Shown: piece by piece, positions 31,903 to 42,435 of the stretch
Position numbering within the stretch: position 1 is the first letter of the stretch
How the letters are laid out: the number at the start of each line of letters is the position of its first letter
Notes under the pieces: model-generated
The model's input: only the letters and a program-made list of their open reading frames with translations
Database searches by the model: none
Told to the model about the DNA's origin: nothing
Made by a program: the position numbers and the translations under genes
Assembly: GCA_009911505.1 (NCBI GenBank)
Contig: QXXL01000012.1
Location: forward strand, 62,001 to 126,000
Direction of reading: 5' to 3'
DNA: 64,000 nt
From: Lachnospiraceae bacterium
GTDB lineage: Bacteria > Bacillota > Clostridia > Lachnospirales > Lachnospiraceae

Positions 31903-33738
31903 TTGGATAAATATGAGGTTTTAAAAAAGTACTTTGGATACGATACCTTCCGGGAGGGGCAGGAGGAATTGATTGACGCCCTTTTAGGGGGGAGGGATGT
32001 ATTTGGGATTATGCCGACTGGGGCAGGAAAATCCTTGTGCTATCAGGTACCGGCGCTTTTGATGGATGGAATAACGCTTGTGGTTTCGCCGCTTATTTCG
32101 CTGATGAAGGATCAGGTAGGTACTTTGAACCAGGCGGGTATCCATGCGGCGTATTTAAACAGTTCTTTAAGTATGGGGCAGTACCGTAAGGCGCTTGGGC
32201 TTGCAAAGGAGGGCAGGTATAAAATCATATACGTTGCCCCGGAGCGTCTGTTAACAGAGGATTTTTTGGATTTTGCCCTGGGGGCGGATATTTCGATGCT
32301 GACGGTGGATGAGGCGCATTGTGTTTCACAGTGGGGGCAGGATTTTAGGCCCAGCTATTTAAAAATTGTGGATTTTATCCGGCAGCTTACGGTGCGCCCG
32401 GTACTGGCGGCATTTACGGCAACGGCTACAAGGGCGGTCAGAGAAGATGTTGTGGCCGCGCTTGATTTAACGGAGCCGGTTTTGGTGACGACGGGCTTTG
32501 ACCGGAAAAATCTTTTTTATAAGGTTAGTACGCCAAAGGATAAGTTTGCGGCGGTCATGGAATATGTGACGGAGCATCCTACGGAAAGCGGTATTATTTA
32601 TTGTCTGGCGCGTAAAACGGTGGAAGAGGTCTGTGAGAAGCTTAAGCTGCATGGCGTCTCTGCCACACGCTACCATGCGGGGCTGTCTGACGCTGAACGC
32701 CGTAAAAACCAGGATGATTTTTTGTATGACGCAGCGCCTGTTATGGTGGCAACCAATGCCTTTGGAATGGGGATTGACAAGTCAAACGTGCGTTTTGTTA
32801 TCCACTATAACATGCCTAAGAATATAGAGAGCTATTATCAGGAGGCTGGGCGTGCCGGGCGGGATGGGGAAGAATCAAACTGTATTCTTTTGTATGCGCC
32901 GCAGGATGTGCGTACTAACCAGTTTTTGATTGACCAGGAATCGGAGCATGATGCTTTTACGGAGGAAGAACGCAGGGTGATAAAGGAGCGGGACAGGGAC
33001 AGGTTAAAGCAGATGACGTTTTACTGTACGACAAATAGCTGTCTGCGTGATTTTGTTTTGCGCTATTTTGGGGAATATACGGCTGGCTATTGTGGAAAAT
33101 GCTCTAATTGCCTGACGGAGTTTGTGGATATCAACATAACAGAAGCGGCGCAGACTGTGATAGAGTGCGTCAAAAGCAGCGGCCAGCGGTTTGGCATGAC
33201 AGTGATAGCAGATACAGTGCGCGGCAGTGGGTCTGCGAAGCTAAAGCAGAACGGGATGGCGGACAACAGTTGCTTCGGCAGGCTTTCGGACATGCCAATG
33301 TACCGTATAAGGCAGGTGATGCAGTTTTTGTCTGGCAGCGGCTATGTGCTGGTGACGGATGATCAGTATCCGGTTGTGAAGCTTACTGAGAAATCGGCAG
33401 AGGTGTTTGGGGAAGGGCCTGTGCTTATGAAAGCAGCGAAAGAGCAAAAGCATAGGGCCACAAAGCCGGGGCAGGATACGGCGAAGGTACAGGAGGATTT
33501 GCAGGATACGGATTATGGGCTGTTTGAGGAACTGCGTAAGGTGCGGCTTGAGATTGCAAGGAAGGAACGGATACCCCCTTATATCGTATTCAGTGATAAG
33601 TCTTTACGGCATATGTCATCAAAAAAGCCACAAACAAAGGAAGAATTTTTGGAGATAAACGGTGTTGGGGAAAATAAATGTATGAAATACGGCGGGATAT
33701 TTTTGGACGCGATTGCCAAATGGAAGAAGGGGCTTTGA
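31903..33738 (+). CDS. recQ: ATP-dependent DNA helicase RecQ
   Basis: 3'-5' DNA helicase in recombination and repair, 611 residues. The helicase core has MPTGAGKSLCYQ (Walker A), VDEAHCVSQWG (DEAH) and QEAGRAGRDGE (motif VI). The RecQ zinc-binding region reads NSCLRDFVLRYFG followed by GYCGKCSNC, then a winged-helix region, and a C-terminal HRDC domain (LRKVRLEIARKERIPPYIVFSD). The start is TTG at 31903, preceded by GGGAGGA at 31891; no ATG fits the domain start. Confidence 0.94.
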   Translation: MDKYEVLKKYFGYDTFREGQEELIDALLGGRDVFGIMPTGAGKSLCYQVPALLMDGITLVVSPLISLMKDQVGTLNQAGIHAAYLNSSLSMGQYRKALGLAKEGRYKIIYVAPERLLTEDFLDFALGADISMLTVDEAHCVSQWGQDFRPSYLKIVDFIRQLTVRPVLAAFTATATRAVREDVVAALDLTEPVLVTTGFDRKNLFYKVSTPKDKFAAVMEYVTEHPTESGIIYCLARKTVEEVCEKLKLHGVSATRYHAGLSDAERRKNQDDFLYDAAPVMVATNAFGMGIDKSNVRFVIHYNMPKNIESYYQEAGRAGRDGEESNCILLYAPQDVRTNQFLIDQESEHDAFTEEERRVIKERDRDRLKQMTFYCTTNSCLRDFVLRYFGEYTAGYCGKCSNCLTEFVDINITEAAQTVIECVKSSGQRFGMTVIADTVRGSGSAKLKQNGMADNSCFGRLSDMPMYRIRQVMQFLSGSGYVLVTDDQYPVVKLTEKSAEVFGEGPVLMKAAKEQKHRATKPGQDTAKVQEDLQDTDYGLFEELRKVRLEIARKERIPPYIVFSDKSLRHMSSKKPQTKEEFLEINGVGENKCMKYGGIFLDAIAKWKKGL

Positions 33739-33991
33739 ATCATAAAAAGTCCCTGTAACAGCTTATGCCGGTACAGGGAAAGGAGAAAAGTATGAATTCA
33801 TCTATAAAAACCCTTTCGGGATTGTTGTTTGCCGGAGCTGACCAAGCCCCGTAAGACCTTACAACTCCTTTGTTGATAGTAAAGAGTATACGGGATAATT
33901 GTGTTCTTAGTTTGAATAAAAATGAAAGATTTGGTAAAGTTTTTAAAGAAAGGATGAAGGTTTTGAAAAAAATGTTTTTTTAAAAATCCAT
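33739..33991. other. Intergenic stretch between recQ and the GH2 gene
   Basis: Contains an 8-bp inverted repeat (TCCCTGTA at 33751 and TACAGGGA near 33772) whose T-run lies on the minus-strand side, and a 17-codon open frame from ATG 33792 behind AAAGGAGAAAAG that ends at 33845. No longer gene is visible. The hairpin could be recQ's terminator in a weak form. Confidence 0.4.
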
Positions 33992-34019
33992 TTTACATAT
34001 GGTCAGATCGACATATTAT
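33992..34019 (+). promoter_or_regulatory. Promoter of the GH2 surface enzyme
   Basis: TTTACA, 16 bases, TATTAT, giving a leader of about 45 bases before ATG 34073 with AAAAGGAGG. Confidence 0.6.
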
Positions 34020-34072
34020 ATGGTAGAATGAAAATAACATTTTGTTCAAATTATATTAAAAGGAGGATTTTT

Positions 34073-37000
34073 ATGAAGCAACGTTTAAACAAATTGTTGG
34101 CAGTTGTGCTTGCGGCAGCCCTGTGCCTGCCGGCTGTGCCATCTGGGAATGTCGATGCAGCCACTAACGGAGCTGTATTTACGGATGCGGAGCAGGTTTT
34201 TGTCAATAATTACGGCAAAGAGCGTTCCACGGTAATTAATGACAGCTGGAAGTTCCACCTTGGCGCAATAGCGGGCGCTTCTGGCAAGGAGCTGAATGAT
34301 GCAGACTGGAATAATGTGGATTTGCCGCATGATTTTAGTATTTCACAGAACTTTACATCCAGCGGGGAGGCAGAAAGCGGATTTCTTCCCGGTGGTACAG
34401 GCTGGTACCGCAAGCACTTTACCTTGTCGGAATCCCTGGCGGGCAAGCAGATTGTCCTGAACTTTGACGGTGTATATTCCCATGCGGCTGTTTATGTAAA
34501 CGGCACGAAGGTTGGCGAGCACCATTATGGGTACACGCCATTTGCGTTCGATATTACAGACTATGTAGTATGTGACAGTTCAACAGACAATGTAATTGCA
34601 GTGGAAGCGGTGAACAATATCCCGTCCAGCCGTTGGTATTCGGGAAGCGGGATTTACCGTGATGTGAAGCTGATTGTATCGGATCCGGTGCATGTGGCTT
34701 TGAATGGCACACATGTGACAACGCCTTATATAAAGGATGGGGATTATACGGTAGGTACTGCCGTAGAAGTGCAGAATGACGGAAATGCAGACGCAAAGAT
34801 AACAGTCCGCAACAGCATATATGAAAAGGGCGGCAAAACCGCATTAGGGACAGCGCAGACATCGGCAGACGTGCCTGCTGGCGCTACAGTAAAGGTCAAT
34901 ACGGAATCAGACGCACGCGGCGCAAAGCTGTGGACGCTTGATGAGCCCAATTTATATTATGTGCGCACGGAAATCCTAAAGGGCAGCACAGTTTTGGATA
35001 CATATGATTCAGAATTTGGATTTAAGTATTACGAGTTTGTGGCCGATGAAGGCTTTATGTTGAATGGGGAGCCGCTTAAAATCAACGGCGTATGTATGCA
35101 CCATGACCAGGGCGCATTAGGCTCTGCAGCATACCGTGATGCAATTTACCGCCAGATGTCTATTATGAAGGATATGGGCGTGAATACCATTCGTGTGACG
35201 CATAACCCGGCAGCAGAGGTGTTGGTGGATATCTGTAATGAGATGGGGCTTCTTGTCATAGAGGAGGCATTTGACGGATGGGCATGGCCTAAAAACGGCA
35301 ATGTAAATGATTTCTCTACCCACTTTACACAAAACCTGACAGAAGACAACCAGATTATAGGCGGGGACAGCTCTATGACATGGGCTGAATTTGTTATTAA
35401 AGCAATGGTAAAACGAGACAGGAACGATGCTTCTATTATTTTGTGGTCTTTGGGGAATGAGATTCAGGAAGGTACGGCAGATAGCCAGTCCTGGGATTGG
35501 GGGAGCATAGCCGACGATTTGATCAAATGGACGAAAGAGCTTGACGAGGTTCATCCGGTTACATCCGGTTCAAACAGAAGGGATCTGGGCGGTAATATTG
35601 CTCCGGTAAATCAGAAGGTTTATGAGTCTGGCGGCGTTCCGGGTTATAATTATGGCGATATTGGATCTATGAACAGTTTGCATACGAAATATCCAGTGCT
35701 TTTGTGGAGCGAGACGGCTTCTGCAGTTAACAGTAGGGGAAGGTATATGTCTCAAGCAAACCAGGGCAATGCGGATGGAAAATACCACTTAACATCTTAT
35801 GATACATCTAGCGTTGGGTGGGGAAAAACGGCGCATGATTCTATGTGGCCGACATTAAGTAATGACTGGATTGCAGGCGAATGTGTCTGGACAGGATTTG
35901 ATTACATCGGGGAGCCAACGCCGTGGAATGGGACTGGAACTGGCGATGGCGGCCGTGGCGCGATACCGAATAGCAGCTATTTTGGTATTGTAGAGACGAC
36001 TGGGTTCCCGAAAGATAATTTTTACCTCTACCGCAGCCAGTGGAATCAGGATGCAAAAACATTGAACCTGGTTACGGCCTGGGATCCAGACAACATGATT
36101 AACTCTGGCGGCAAGACCCCGGTATGGGTATACACGAATGCGGCAAGGGTAGAGCTTTACCGCGGCAACAAGCTGGTTGGTACGGCTACCCGTAAAGCGT
36201 TAAGCGAGACTACGACAGAAATGGGCCATGAGCGTTATGAATATACCACCCAAAGCAACGATACCAGTATTTGTACACAAGCTCCGGTTCAGGAAGCAGT
36301 GCGCTGTACTCTGTATTTAACGTAGCTTTTGAAGCAGGCACAATCTCCGCTAAAGCATTTGATGAAGCTGGAAATGATATTACCTCCGAGTGTGTCGGCA
36401 AAACTTCTGTTTCAACGCCTGGGGAAGCCAGCAGGCTGGAGATAAGCCAGGATAAGGAAGAGATTTTGGCAGACGGAAGCAGCCTGGTTTATATTACGGT
36501 TGATGTTACAGATGAGGACGGCAATTTAGATACGACGGCAGTTAATGATATTACATTTGATCTGCAAGGCAATGGTATCATCATGGGTGTTGACAATGGA
36601 GATCAGGCAACGGTAGATAAATACCAGCAGGCATCTGTTCTGACAAGCCCAACATCAGCGCATATTAAAGCATATGCGGGTAAGGCGCTTGTAATTGTAC
36701 GCTCCACTACAAGATCCGGCGGATTTAGCGTAGACATTTCTTCGGAAGGGCTGACTGGCGGTACGGCTGAAGTCGCTACCAAGCTTCCGGAAGGGCAGTC
36801 AGAAAACGCTATTACAAGTTATCGCCTGTCTAAGCACTGCTATGTACCAGCAGGTTCGGCTTCCCTTACATTGCCAGCGCAGGCTTCTGTTGTACGCGCA
36901 GATGGAAAAGAAGAAACATTAAATATTTCATGGAGCAGCTATGATACAGCTAAGCTGCAGCAGGCAGGATTATTTAACATTAGCGGAACAATTGGAAGCG

Positions 37001-38547
37001 GGGCAGACAGGATTAATGTAGCAATCACGGTACACGTCTATGCGGACATAGTTGCAGCGGGGAATGTTGCGGCTTATACGGCTTCCGGCATGATGCCTGC
37101 GCTGCCAACCGCTCTTATGACATATGCGGCGGATGGTACGGAATTTGAGGCATTCCCGGTAAAATGGGATATTGCTGGACTTAGCGGCGATGATTTTAAG
37201 CAGGTTGGCTCTATAAAGGCGATCAAAGGAACAGTTTCAGCTCCATATATTGGCAAGACCTTCCAGGTTACGGCAAATGTGCGTGTAGCCAAAGCGCAGA
37301 AGGGGGAAAATTCCAATATTGCCCCGGCTGCTTCTGGATTGTCACAGAACTGTTCGCCTGTTTCTGATAATTTGCAGACATTAAATGATCAAAACAGGTA
37401 TACGGACGCTTCCCAGGAGTCGCGCAGATGGACTGACTGGAATGACGCCAGGCCAGATAAGGATACTAATCCGCCAGCGATTACAATGAGATGGGATACA
37501 GTCCATGAAGTGAATGAAGTACATCTTTATTATGCGATTCCGCTTAATGGGGTTGCAAAGCCAGGTAAGGTAACGATTAAGCTTTCGTCAGACGGCATTA
37601 ACTTTACGGAAATGGGCTATGCGGAACCTGAAGTAATCCCTGCGGTAGCAGGAGAATCAACAGAGGGCGCCATTTTTAGGTTGAATGAGAGCACGACCCC
37701 GATTGCGGTGCAGGTTGTTTTGGAGCGTGATGGAGACAATTGCGTCGGCCTTACAGAAATGGAAGTGATGTCAGCCCTGTACACATACGATGTATACGAT
37801 TCGGCAGATCTTGACGGTATTTCTATAGGCGGAGTGCCGCTGGCAGGGTTTGCGCCAGGCAAAACAGAATACACGGTAAATGAGGTTATCAAAGGCGCAG
37901 TAACTGCGACAAGCAGCAAAAATGCGGCGATTACAGTTCTTCCGGTACATAAAGGCGCAGTTACAATTCTAACGTCATCGGAGGATGGTAAAACTTCCAG
38001 GAAATACAAAATCCAGGGGAAAGTTGAAAACTCGGGCGGGGATGTTATAAATCCACCTGCCCCTGACGGAGACAATACGCCGAAACCGCCTGTAGAAGAT
38101 CCTGTACTCAAAAAAGGCGACACAGTGAAAAAAGGCAATGTGCAGTATAAAGTATTGAATGCATCCAAAAAGACAGTAACTGCAGTAAAGATTACTAATA
38201 AGAAAGCAACCAAGATTACGATTCCGGCTACACTTAAAGTAAACGGGATAGAATGCAAGGTTACAGAAATTTCTCAGAAAGCATTTAAGGGTGCAAACAA
38301 GCTGAAATCCGTAGTAATTGGCAAAAATGTTACGACGATTGGCAAGAACGCCTTCTTGAATTGTAAGAAACTCGAAAAAGTAGAGTTTAAAGGAACGGCG
38401 GTTAAGACCATCAAAGACAAGGCATTTAAAGGTACTTCTAAGAAAGTTACAGTTAAGGTGCCAAAGGGTATGAAGAAAACCAAGAAAAACAGCATTAAGA
38501 CCAAATTGAAAAAAGCTGGCATGAATAAGAATCTAAAAATAAAATAA
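34073..38547 (+). pseudogene. GH2 beta-galactosidase with surface-adhesion repeats, split by a 1-nt frameshift
   Basis: Secreted glycoside hydrolase family 2 enzyme. Signal peptide (residues 1-30) precedes sugar-binding, Ig-like and TIM-barrel domains; the acid/base Glu463 is in WSLGNEIQEG and the nucleophile Glu547 in LLWSETAS. At 36266-36268 the frame breaks: one frame runs to 36325, while the -1 frame continues YLYTSSGSGSSALYSVFNVAF to 38547. The second part has DUF4982/Ig-like modules, a Big_4-like domain, an F5/8-type region, a cadherin-like module and BspA-type LRR repeats (ISQKAFKGANKLKSVVI). The composite would be about 1,490 residues. Loss of one T explains the break; assembly error is possible. 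ATG 34073 follows AAAAGGAGG. Confidence 0.85.
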
Positions 38548-38550
38548 GAA

Positions 38551-38590
38551 AAGGGCAGGCGGTTTTGGCGCCTGCCTTCTTTTTTTATTT
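38551..38590. terminator. Bidirectional terminator
   Basis: GGGCAGGCG and CGCCTGCC form a strong stem around GTTTTGG, followed by TTCTTTTTTT. It ends the GH2 gene and overlaps the end of the convergent trkH gene. Confidence 0.85.
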
Positions 38591-40060
38591 GTTGATATCG
38601 GTTTTAGCCCCGCGTCTCGTAAGCAAATCCTTCCATGCTTCTGGATGGAACAAAATCAAAAGAGGAAACAGTTCTAACCGTCCGGCGAGCATGTCGAAAA
38701 TCAATACATATTTAGAAAAAAGGGAAAAATGCCCAAAGTTCTGAGTGGGGCCGGCAAGCTCCAGTCCGGGCCCTATATTATTGATGGTTGCTGCTACGGC
38801 CGTAAAATTTGTAATCAAATCTTTTCCTTCAAACGAAATTGCGAGCACAGACGCGGAAAACAGGATCATAAATGTTATAAAATAAACGTTGGTAGAACGT
38901 ACTACCTCATGCTCCACGGGCTTGCCTTCCATCTTTATCTTTTTGATGCTTTTTGGATGGATGTAGGAATTTAACTCCTTTGCAATTGTCTTAACCAGCA
39001 GAATAAACCGGGATACCTTGATACCGCCCCCCGTGCTGCCGGCACATGCGCCTATAAACATCAAAAGGACCAGTATGGATTTGCTGGCCTGCGGCCAGAG
39101 ATTGAAATCTACGGAGGAGAACCCGGTTGTTGTGATAATAGAGCCGACCTGGAACATGGATTGGGTCAGCGCGTCAAATATCCCGGAGCAGGTTTCAAGT
39201 ATGTTGAAAAAAATAACCCCGGCAGCAGCAAAAATGATAATAAAGTAAGTACGGACTTCTTCCATGGAAAGGGCATGTTTAATCTTTCCGAACAACAGTA
39301 GGTAATAAGCATTGAAATTGACGCCAAAGAGGATCATAAATATTGTAACAACCCACTGCAGGTATGGGGAATAGCTCATAAAGCTGTCATTTTTAATGCC
39401 AAACCCTCCTGTTCCTGCGGTACCAAAGCTTGTGGTTAATGCGTCAAAAAGCGGCATATCACCGAGTAATAATAAAATAATCTCCAATATCGTCATAGCG
39501 AAATAGATGATATATAAAATCCTTGCCGTATAGCGGATTTTTGGAACAAGCTTGCCGACAGACGGTCCAGGGCTTTCGGCGCGCATCAGGTTGATATGCG
39601 AACCGCCGCTTAATGGTATGACTGCAAGTAAAAACACAAGTACGCCCATCCCGCCAATCCAGTGCGTAAAGCTCCTCCAGAACAGCGCGCAGTAAGAAAG
39701 CCCTTCTACATTATTTAAAATGCTGGCTCCCGTTGTGGTAAAACCAGAAACGGTTTCAAATAAAGCGTCTGTTAAGGATGGGATTTCCCCGCTTAAATAA
39801 AAAGGAAGGCATCCAAAAAAGCTGAGTATAATCCAGCTTAAAGCAGTGGCAATACAGCCTTCTTTTAAATAAAAAACCTGGCTTTTGGGCGGCTTCCATG
39901 TCATAAATGCGCCAAGAAGTAGGCAAATAGCAGCTACGGTAACGTAATATAACCCTTCATGTTCCTGGTATATGCCGGATACAATTGCAGGTAAAAATAA
40001 AAGCAGCCCTTCAATCCGCAGCACGTGCCCCAGGATAAAACGAATGATTGAACTGTTCAT
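38585..40060 (-). CDS. trkH: Potassium uptake protein TrkH
   Basis: Membrane subunit of Trk-type K+ uptake, 491 residues with about ten hydrophobic helices. The four pore-loop signatures are visible: ETVSGFTTTGASIL, SFGTAGTGGFGI, SIITTTGFSSVDF and ATINNIGPGLE. The last loop (NNIGPG) is the usual divergent one. It lies 13 bases downstream of trkA, so the two form an operon. Length is normal. Confidence 0.93.
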   Translation of the reverse strand: MNSSIIRFILGHVLRIEGLLLFLPAIVSGIYQEHEGLYYVTVAAICLLLGAFMTWKPPKSQVFYLKEGCIATALSWIILSFFGCLPFYLSGEIPSLTDALFETVSGFTTTGASILNNVEGLSYCALFWRSFTHWIGGMGVLVFLLAVIPLSGGSHINLMRAESPGPSVGKLVPKIRYTARILYIIYFAMTILEIILLLLGDMPLFDALTTSFGTAGTGGFGIKNDSFMSYSPYLQWVVTIFMILFGVNFNAYYLLLFGKIKHALSMEEVRTYFIIIFAAAGVIFFNILETCSGIFDALTQSMFQVGSIITTTGFSSVDFNLWPQASKSILVLLMFIGACAGSTGGGIKVSRFILLVKTIAKELNSYIHPKSIKKIKMEGKPVEHEVVRSTNVYFITFMILFSASVLAISFEGKDLITNFTAVAATINNIGPGLELAGPTQNFGHFSLFSKYVLIFDMLAGRLELFPLLILFHPEAWKDLLTRRGAKTDINK

Positions 40061-40073
40061 AATATCCCTCCCA

Positions 40074-41462
40074 CTACTTTAAAATATCGCGGATGTCTTT
40101 AAATCCCGTATGGGTTGTCACAATTGTTACTGTGTCGCCCACTTGGATGCAGTCCTGCCCGCTGGGGATCAAAACTTTCCCATTACGGTTAATAAAAGAA
40201 ACCAGAAGGTTTTTCTTAAGCGGCAGTGTCATTAGGGGGATATTTGTCACCCGGGAGTTTTCGTAGACGCGGAATTCTATTGCTTCAACCCGGTGGTCAA
40301 ACATATGGTAAAGTGTTTCGATATTGCTGTCCATGGAATTCCTTTTTGCGCGGACATAGGCAATGATAGCTTCGGATGCTATGTACCTGGGGTAGACAAT
40401 GCTCCCTAAGTCAAGGCTGTTAAGTACATTTTTGAATGTCAGGCGGTTAATTTTGGTAATGACCTTCGCATTAGAAACCTGTCTGGCATATAGGGTTAAA
40501 AGAATGTTTTCTTCATCTATGCCAGTCAATGCGACAAAAGATTCCACATATTCAATCCCTTCTTCTTTTAAAAGATCCTGGTCTGTCCCGTCGCCGTGTA
40601 TAATAATAGCTTTTGGGAGCAGGATGCTTAATTCCTCACAGCGGTTTTTGTCGATTTCTATAATTTTTACGGAGATCCCCATTTGTAAAAGCTGCTTTGA
40701 AAGATAATAGGCTGCTCTGCCGCCGCCAATAATCATAATATTTTTCACATGGTTCGTTTTAAAACCAATGTTTTCCAAGAAATTTTTGGCGGTTTTGCGG
40801 GGGGCGGCAAAAGATATAATATCTCCAGCAAGTATCCTAAAATCTCCGGATGGGATATAGACTTCTCCATTCCGTTCTACTGCACAAATTAAGATGTCAG
40901 ACGTAATATTTTTTCCCAGGTTGGCAATAGTGGTCCGGTGCAGGATATTGCCGTCCGGGACTTTGAATTTGACCAGATCTGCCTGTCCGTGGGCGAAGGA
41001 ATTAACTTCGAGCGCAGTAGGCAGGTATAAAACGCGCGCTGCTTCCCGGGCAGCTTCAAGCTCCGGGTTAATGATCAGTGCAAGCCCTAATTTTTCGCGG
41101 AGATAGGTTACTTCGCTGCTGTATTCTGGGGTGCGTACCCTGGCGATCGCGGCGCAGTTGCCGACCTGTGTCGCCATGGTGCAGCACAGCAGGTTTAGCT
41201 CATCGGAGTTGGTGACAGCAATGATTAAATCTGCCTGTTCAATTCCGGCATCAATCTGCACCTTGTAGCTGGCGCCGTTGCCTGCTAAGCCCATGATATC
41301 GTAAATACTTGCAATTTCCTGTACTTTCGCGGCATCTTTGTCAATGATGGTAATGTCATGCCCTTCTTTGCTAAGCTGCTCGATTAGAGTAGTCCCTACT
41401 TTGCCGCAGCCTACAATAATGATGCTTAATCCCGGGTGAATGGGATTTTTGGCTTTAAACAT
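40074..41462 (-). CDS. trkA: Trk system NAD-binding regulatory protein TrkA
   Basis: Cytoplasmic regulatory subunit that gates TrkH. It is a tandem of two RCK_N (Rossmann) and RCK_C domains: IIIVGCGKVGTTLIEQL and IAVTNSDELNLL in the first; IMIIGGGRAAYYLSKQLL, IIIHGDGTDQDLL and ALTGIDEENIL in the second; each followed by a C-terminal RCK_C part ending in IVTTHTGFKDI. NAD(H)/ATP binding is expected. ATG 41462 follows GCAGGAGG. Confidence 0.93.
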   Translation of the reverse strand: MFKAKNPIHPGLSIIIVGCGKVGTTLIEQLSKEGHDITIIDKDAAKVQEIASIYDIMGLAGNGASYKVQIDAGIEQADLIIAVTNSDELNLLCCTMATQVGNCAAIARVRTPEYSSEVTYLREKLGLALIINPELEAAREAARVLYLPTALEVNSFAHGQADLVKFKVPDGNILHRTTIANLGKNITSDILICAVERNGEVYIPSGDFRILAGDIISFAAPRKTAKNFLENIGFKTNHVKNIMIIGGGRAAYYLSKQLLQMGISVKIIEIDKNRCEELSILLPKAIIIHGDGTDQDLLKEEGIEYVESFVALTGIDEENILLTLYARQVSNAKVITKINRLTFKNVLNSLDLGSIVYPRYIASEAIIAYVRAKRNSMDSNIETLYHMFDHRVEAIEFRVYENSRVTNIPLMTLPLKKNLLVSFINRNGKVLIPSGQDCIQVGDTVTIVTTHTGFKDIRDILK

Positions 41463-41572
41463 AGTAATTTATCCTCCTGCGTATTACATCAGTATATGTG
41501 CATAATTGAAAGCGGAGCATGTCTGCTGGGTGTTCCGTTTAGAAAAATGCATAGGTTGGTTGAATAAATCCT

Positions 41573-41581
41573 ATTATAGCA
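41573..41581 (-). promoter_or_regulatory. Extended -10 promoter of trkA-trkH
   Basis: On the minus strand TGCTATAAT is a perfect extended -10 (TGnTATAAT). No good -35 is visible. It leaves a leader of about 105 bases before trkA. Confidence 0.55.
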
Positions 41582-41611
41582 CGGTATAGGCAAAAATACA
41601 GTAGTGAGTGT

Positions 41612-41640
41612 AAAAAAAGACAAGGGCTGGGGTGTCCTTA
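41612..41640 (-). terminator. Terminator of the radical SAM/DUF4130 pair
   Basis: On the minus strand AAGGACA pairs with TGTCTTT (one G-T pair), followed by a run of T. It overlaps the last codon and stop of the upstream gene. Confidence 0.7.
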
Positions 41641-42435
41641 TATTTTGTAAAATTTATCGTGCAGCTCTACCGTATCTGCCCAGAAGCGTTTTGGGATGTT
41701 CTGCATCTGGAGCTTGGGATTATACCGTTCTTCTACGGCAATGGTATCGAAAAATGCCTGCCAGAGACGGCGGAAGGTTTCTTCATTGGAAGAGTGGGCT
41801 TTTGCCAGTTCTATATTAAGGGAGGAGGCATCTGCTATTAGGTAGGATTTGCGGGCACGGTGGACGGCAGCTGTTTTATGCGTGGCATCATATAGAATGA
41901 AGCTCTCGAGGGGCAGGCGGTCGGTAAAATGGGCGGCTAATATGGGGAGTACATCGTTTTTCGGGTGTATTTGTGAAAATAAAATGCCGTTTTTTAATTC
42001 GGAAAAACGTAAAAATTCCAGCAGGTGGTGGGCTTCGTTTGAGGTTTGGCGGCAGAGCTCAAAAATACAGGCAATGCAGGGCTCGCCTAAAAAATCCAGT
42101 ACCTTTGCCCCCTCAGGCAGGGCAAGCGCCATGACAATGGCCTGGTATACTGCGTTTGCCTTGTCCATGGAGAGGCTGCGGTGGGAGCCGTCCGCCATGG
42201 CGGCGCGGCAGATGGTTTCATAAAAATGCGCGCCCAGGCGTGTGATTAGGGTATGTGAAACCTTCTGGCTTTTGCCATAATCGGTATTTACGGTAATATA
42301 ATCACAAAATAGGGCGATGTCTTCGTTTGGGAGACAGGAAATTCGTATATTTTTATGGCCTAGGCGGCTGGCCCAGGCATCATAGACGGCGGTAAGTATG
42401 CCGTCTATGCTGTCTTCACATTGGAATACATGCAT
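41638..42435 (-). CDS. DUF4130-type putative DNA metabolism protein (TIGR03915-like)
   Basis: A 265-residue protein that matches the family accompanying a radical SAM DNA-repair-like enzyme (TIGR03915; DUF4130). Visible segments are MHVFQCEDSIDGILTAVYDAW at the N-terminus, HHLLEFLRFSELKNGI, FILYDATHKTAAVH and a C-terminal WQAFFDTIAVEERYNPKLQ and IPKRFW. The function is unknown; the pair is annotated as putative DNA modification or repair. ATG 42435 was chosen because GGAGGTGG lies 7 bases upstream and it matches the family start; an in-frame ATG at 42504 adds unrelated residues. It overlaps the partner gene by 20 bases. Confidence 0.82.
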   Translation of the reverse strand: MHVFQCEDSIDGILTAVYDAWASRLGHKNIRISCLPNEDIALFCDYITVNTDYGKSQKVSHTLITRLGAHFYETICRAAMADGSHRSLSMDKANAVYQAIVMALALPEGAKVLDFLGEPCIACIFELCRQTSNEAHHLLEFLRFSELKNGILFSQIHPKNDVLPILAAHFTDRLPLESFILYDATHKTAAVHRARKSYLIADASSLNIELAKAHSSNEETFRRLWQAFFDTIAVEERYNPKLQMQNIPKRFWADTVELHDKFYKI

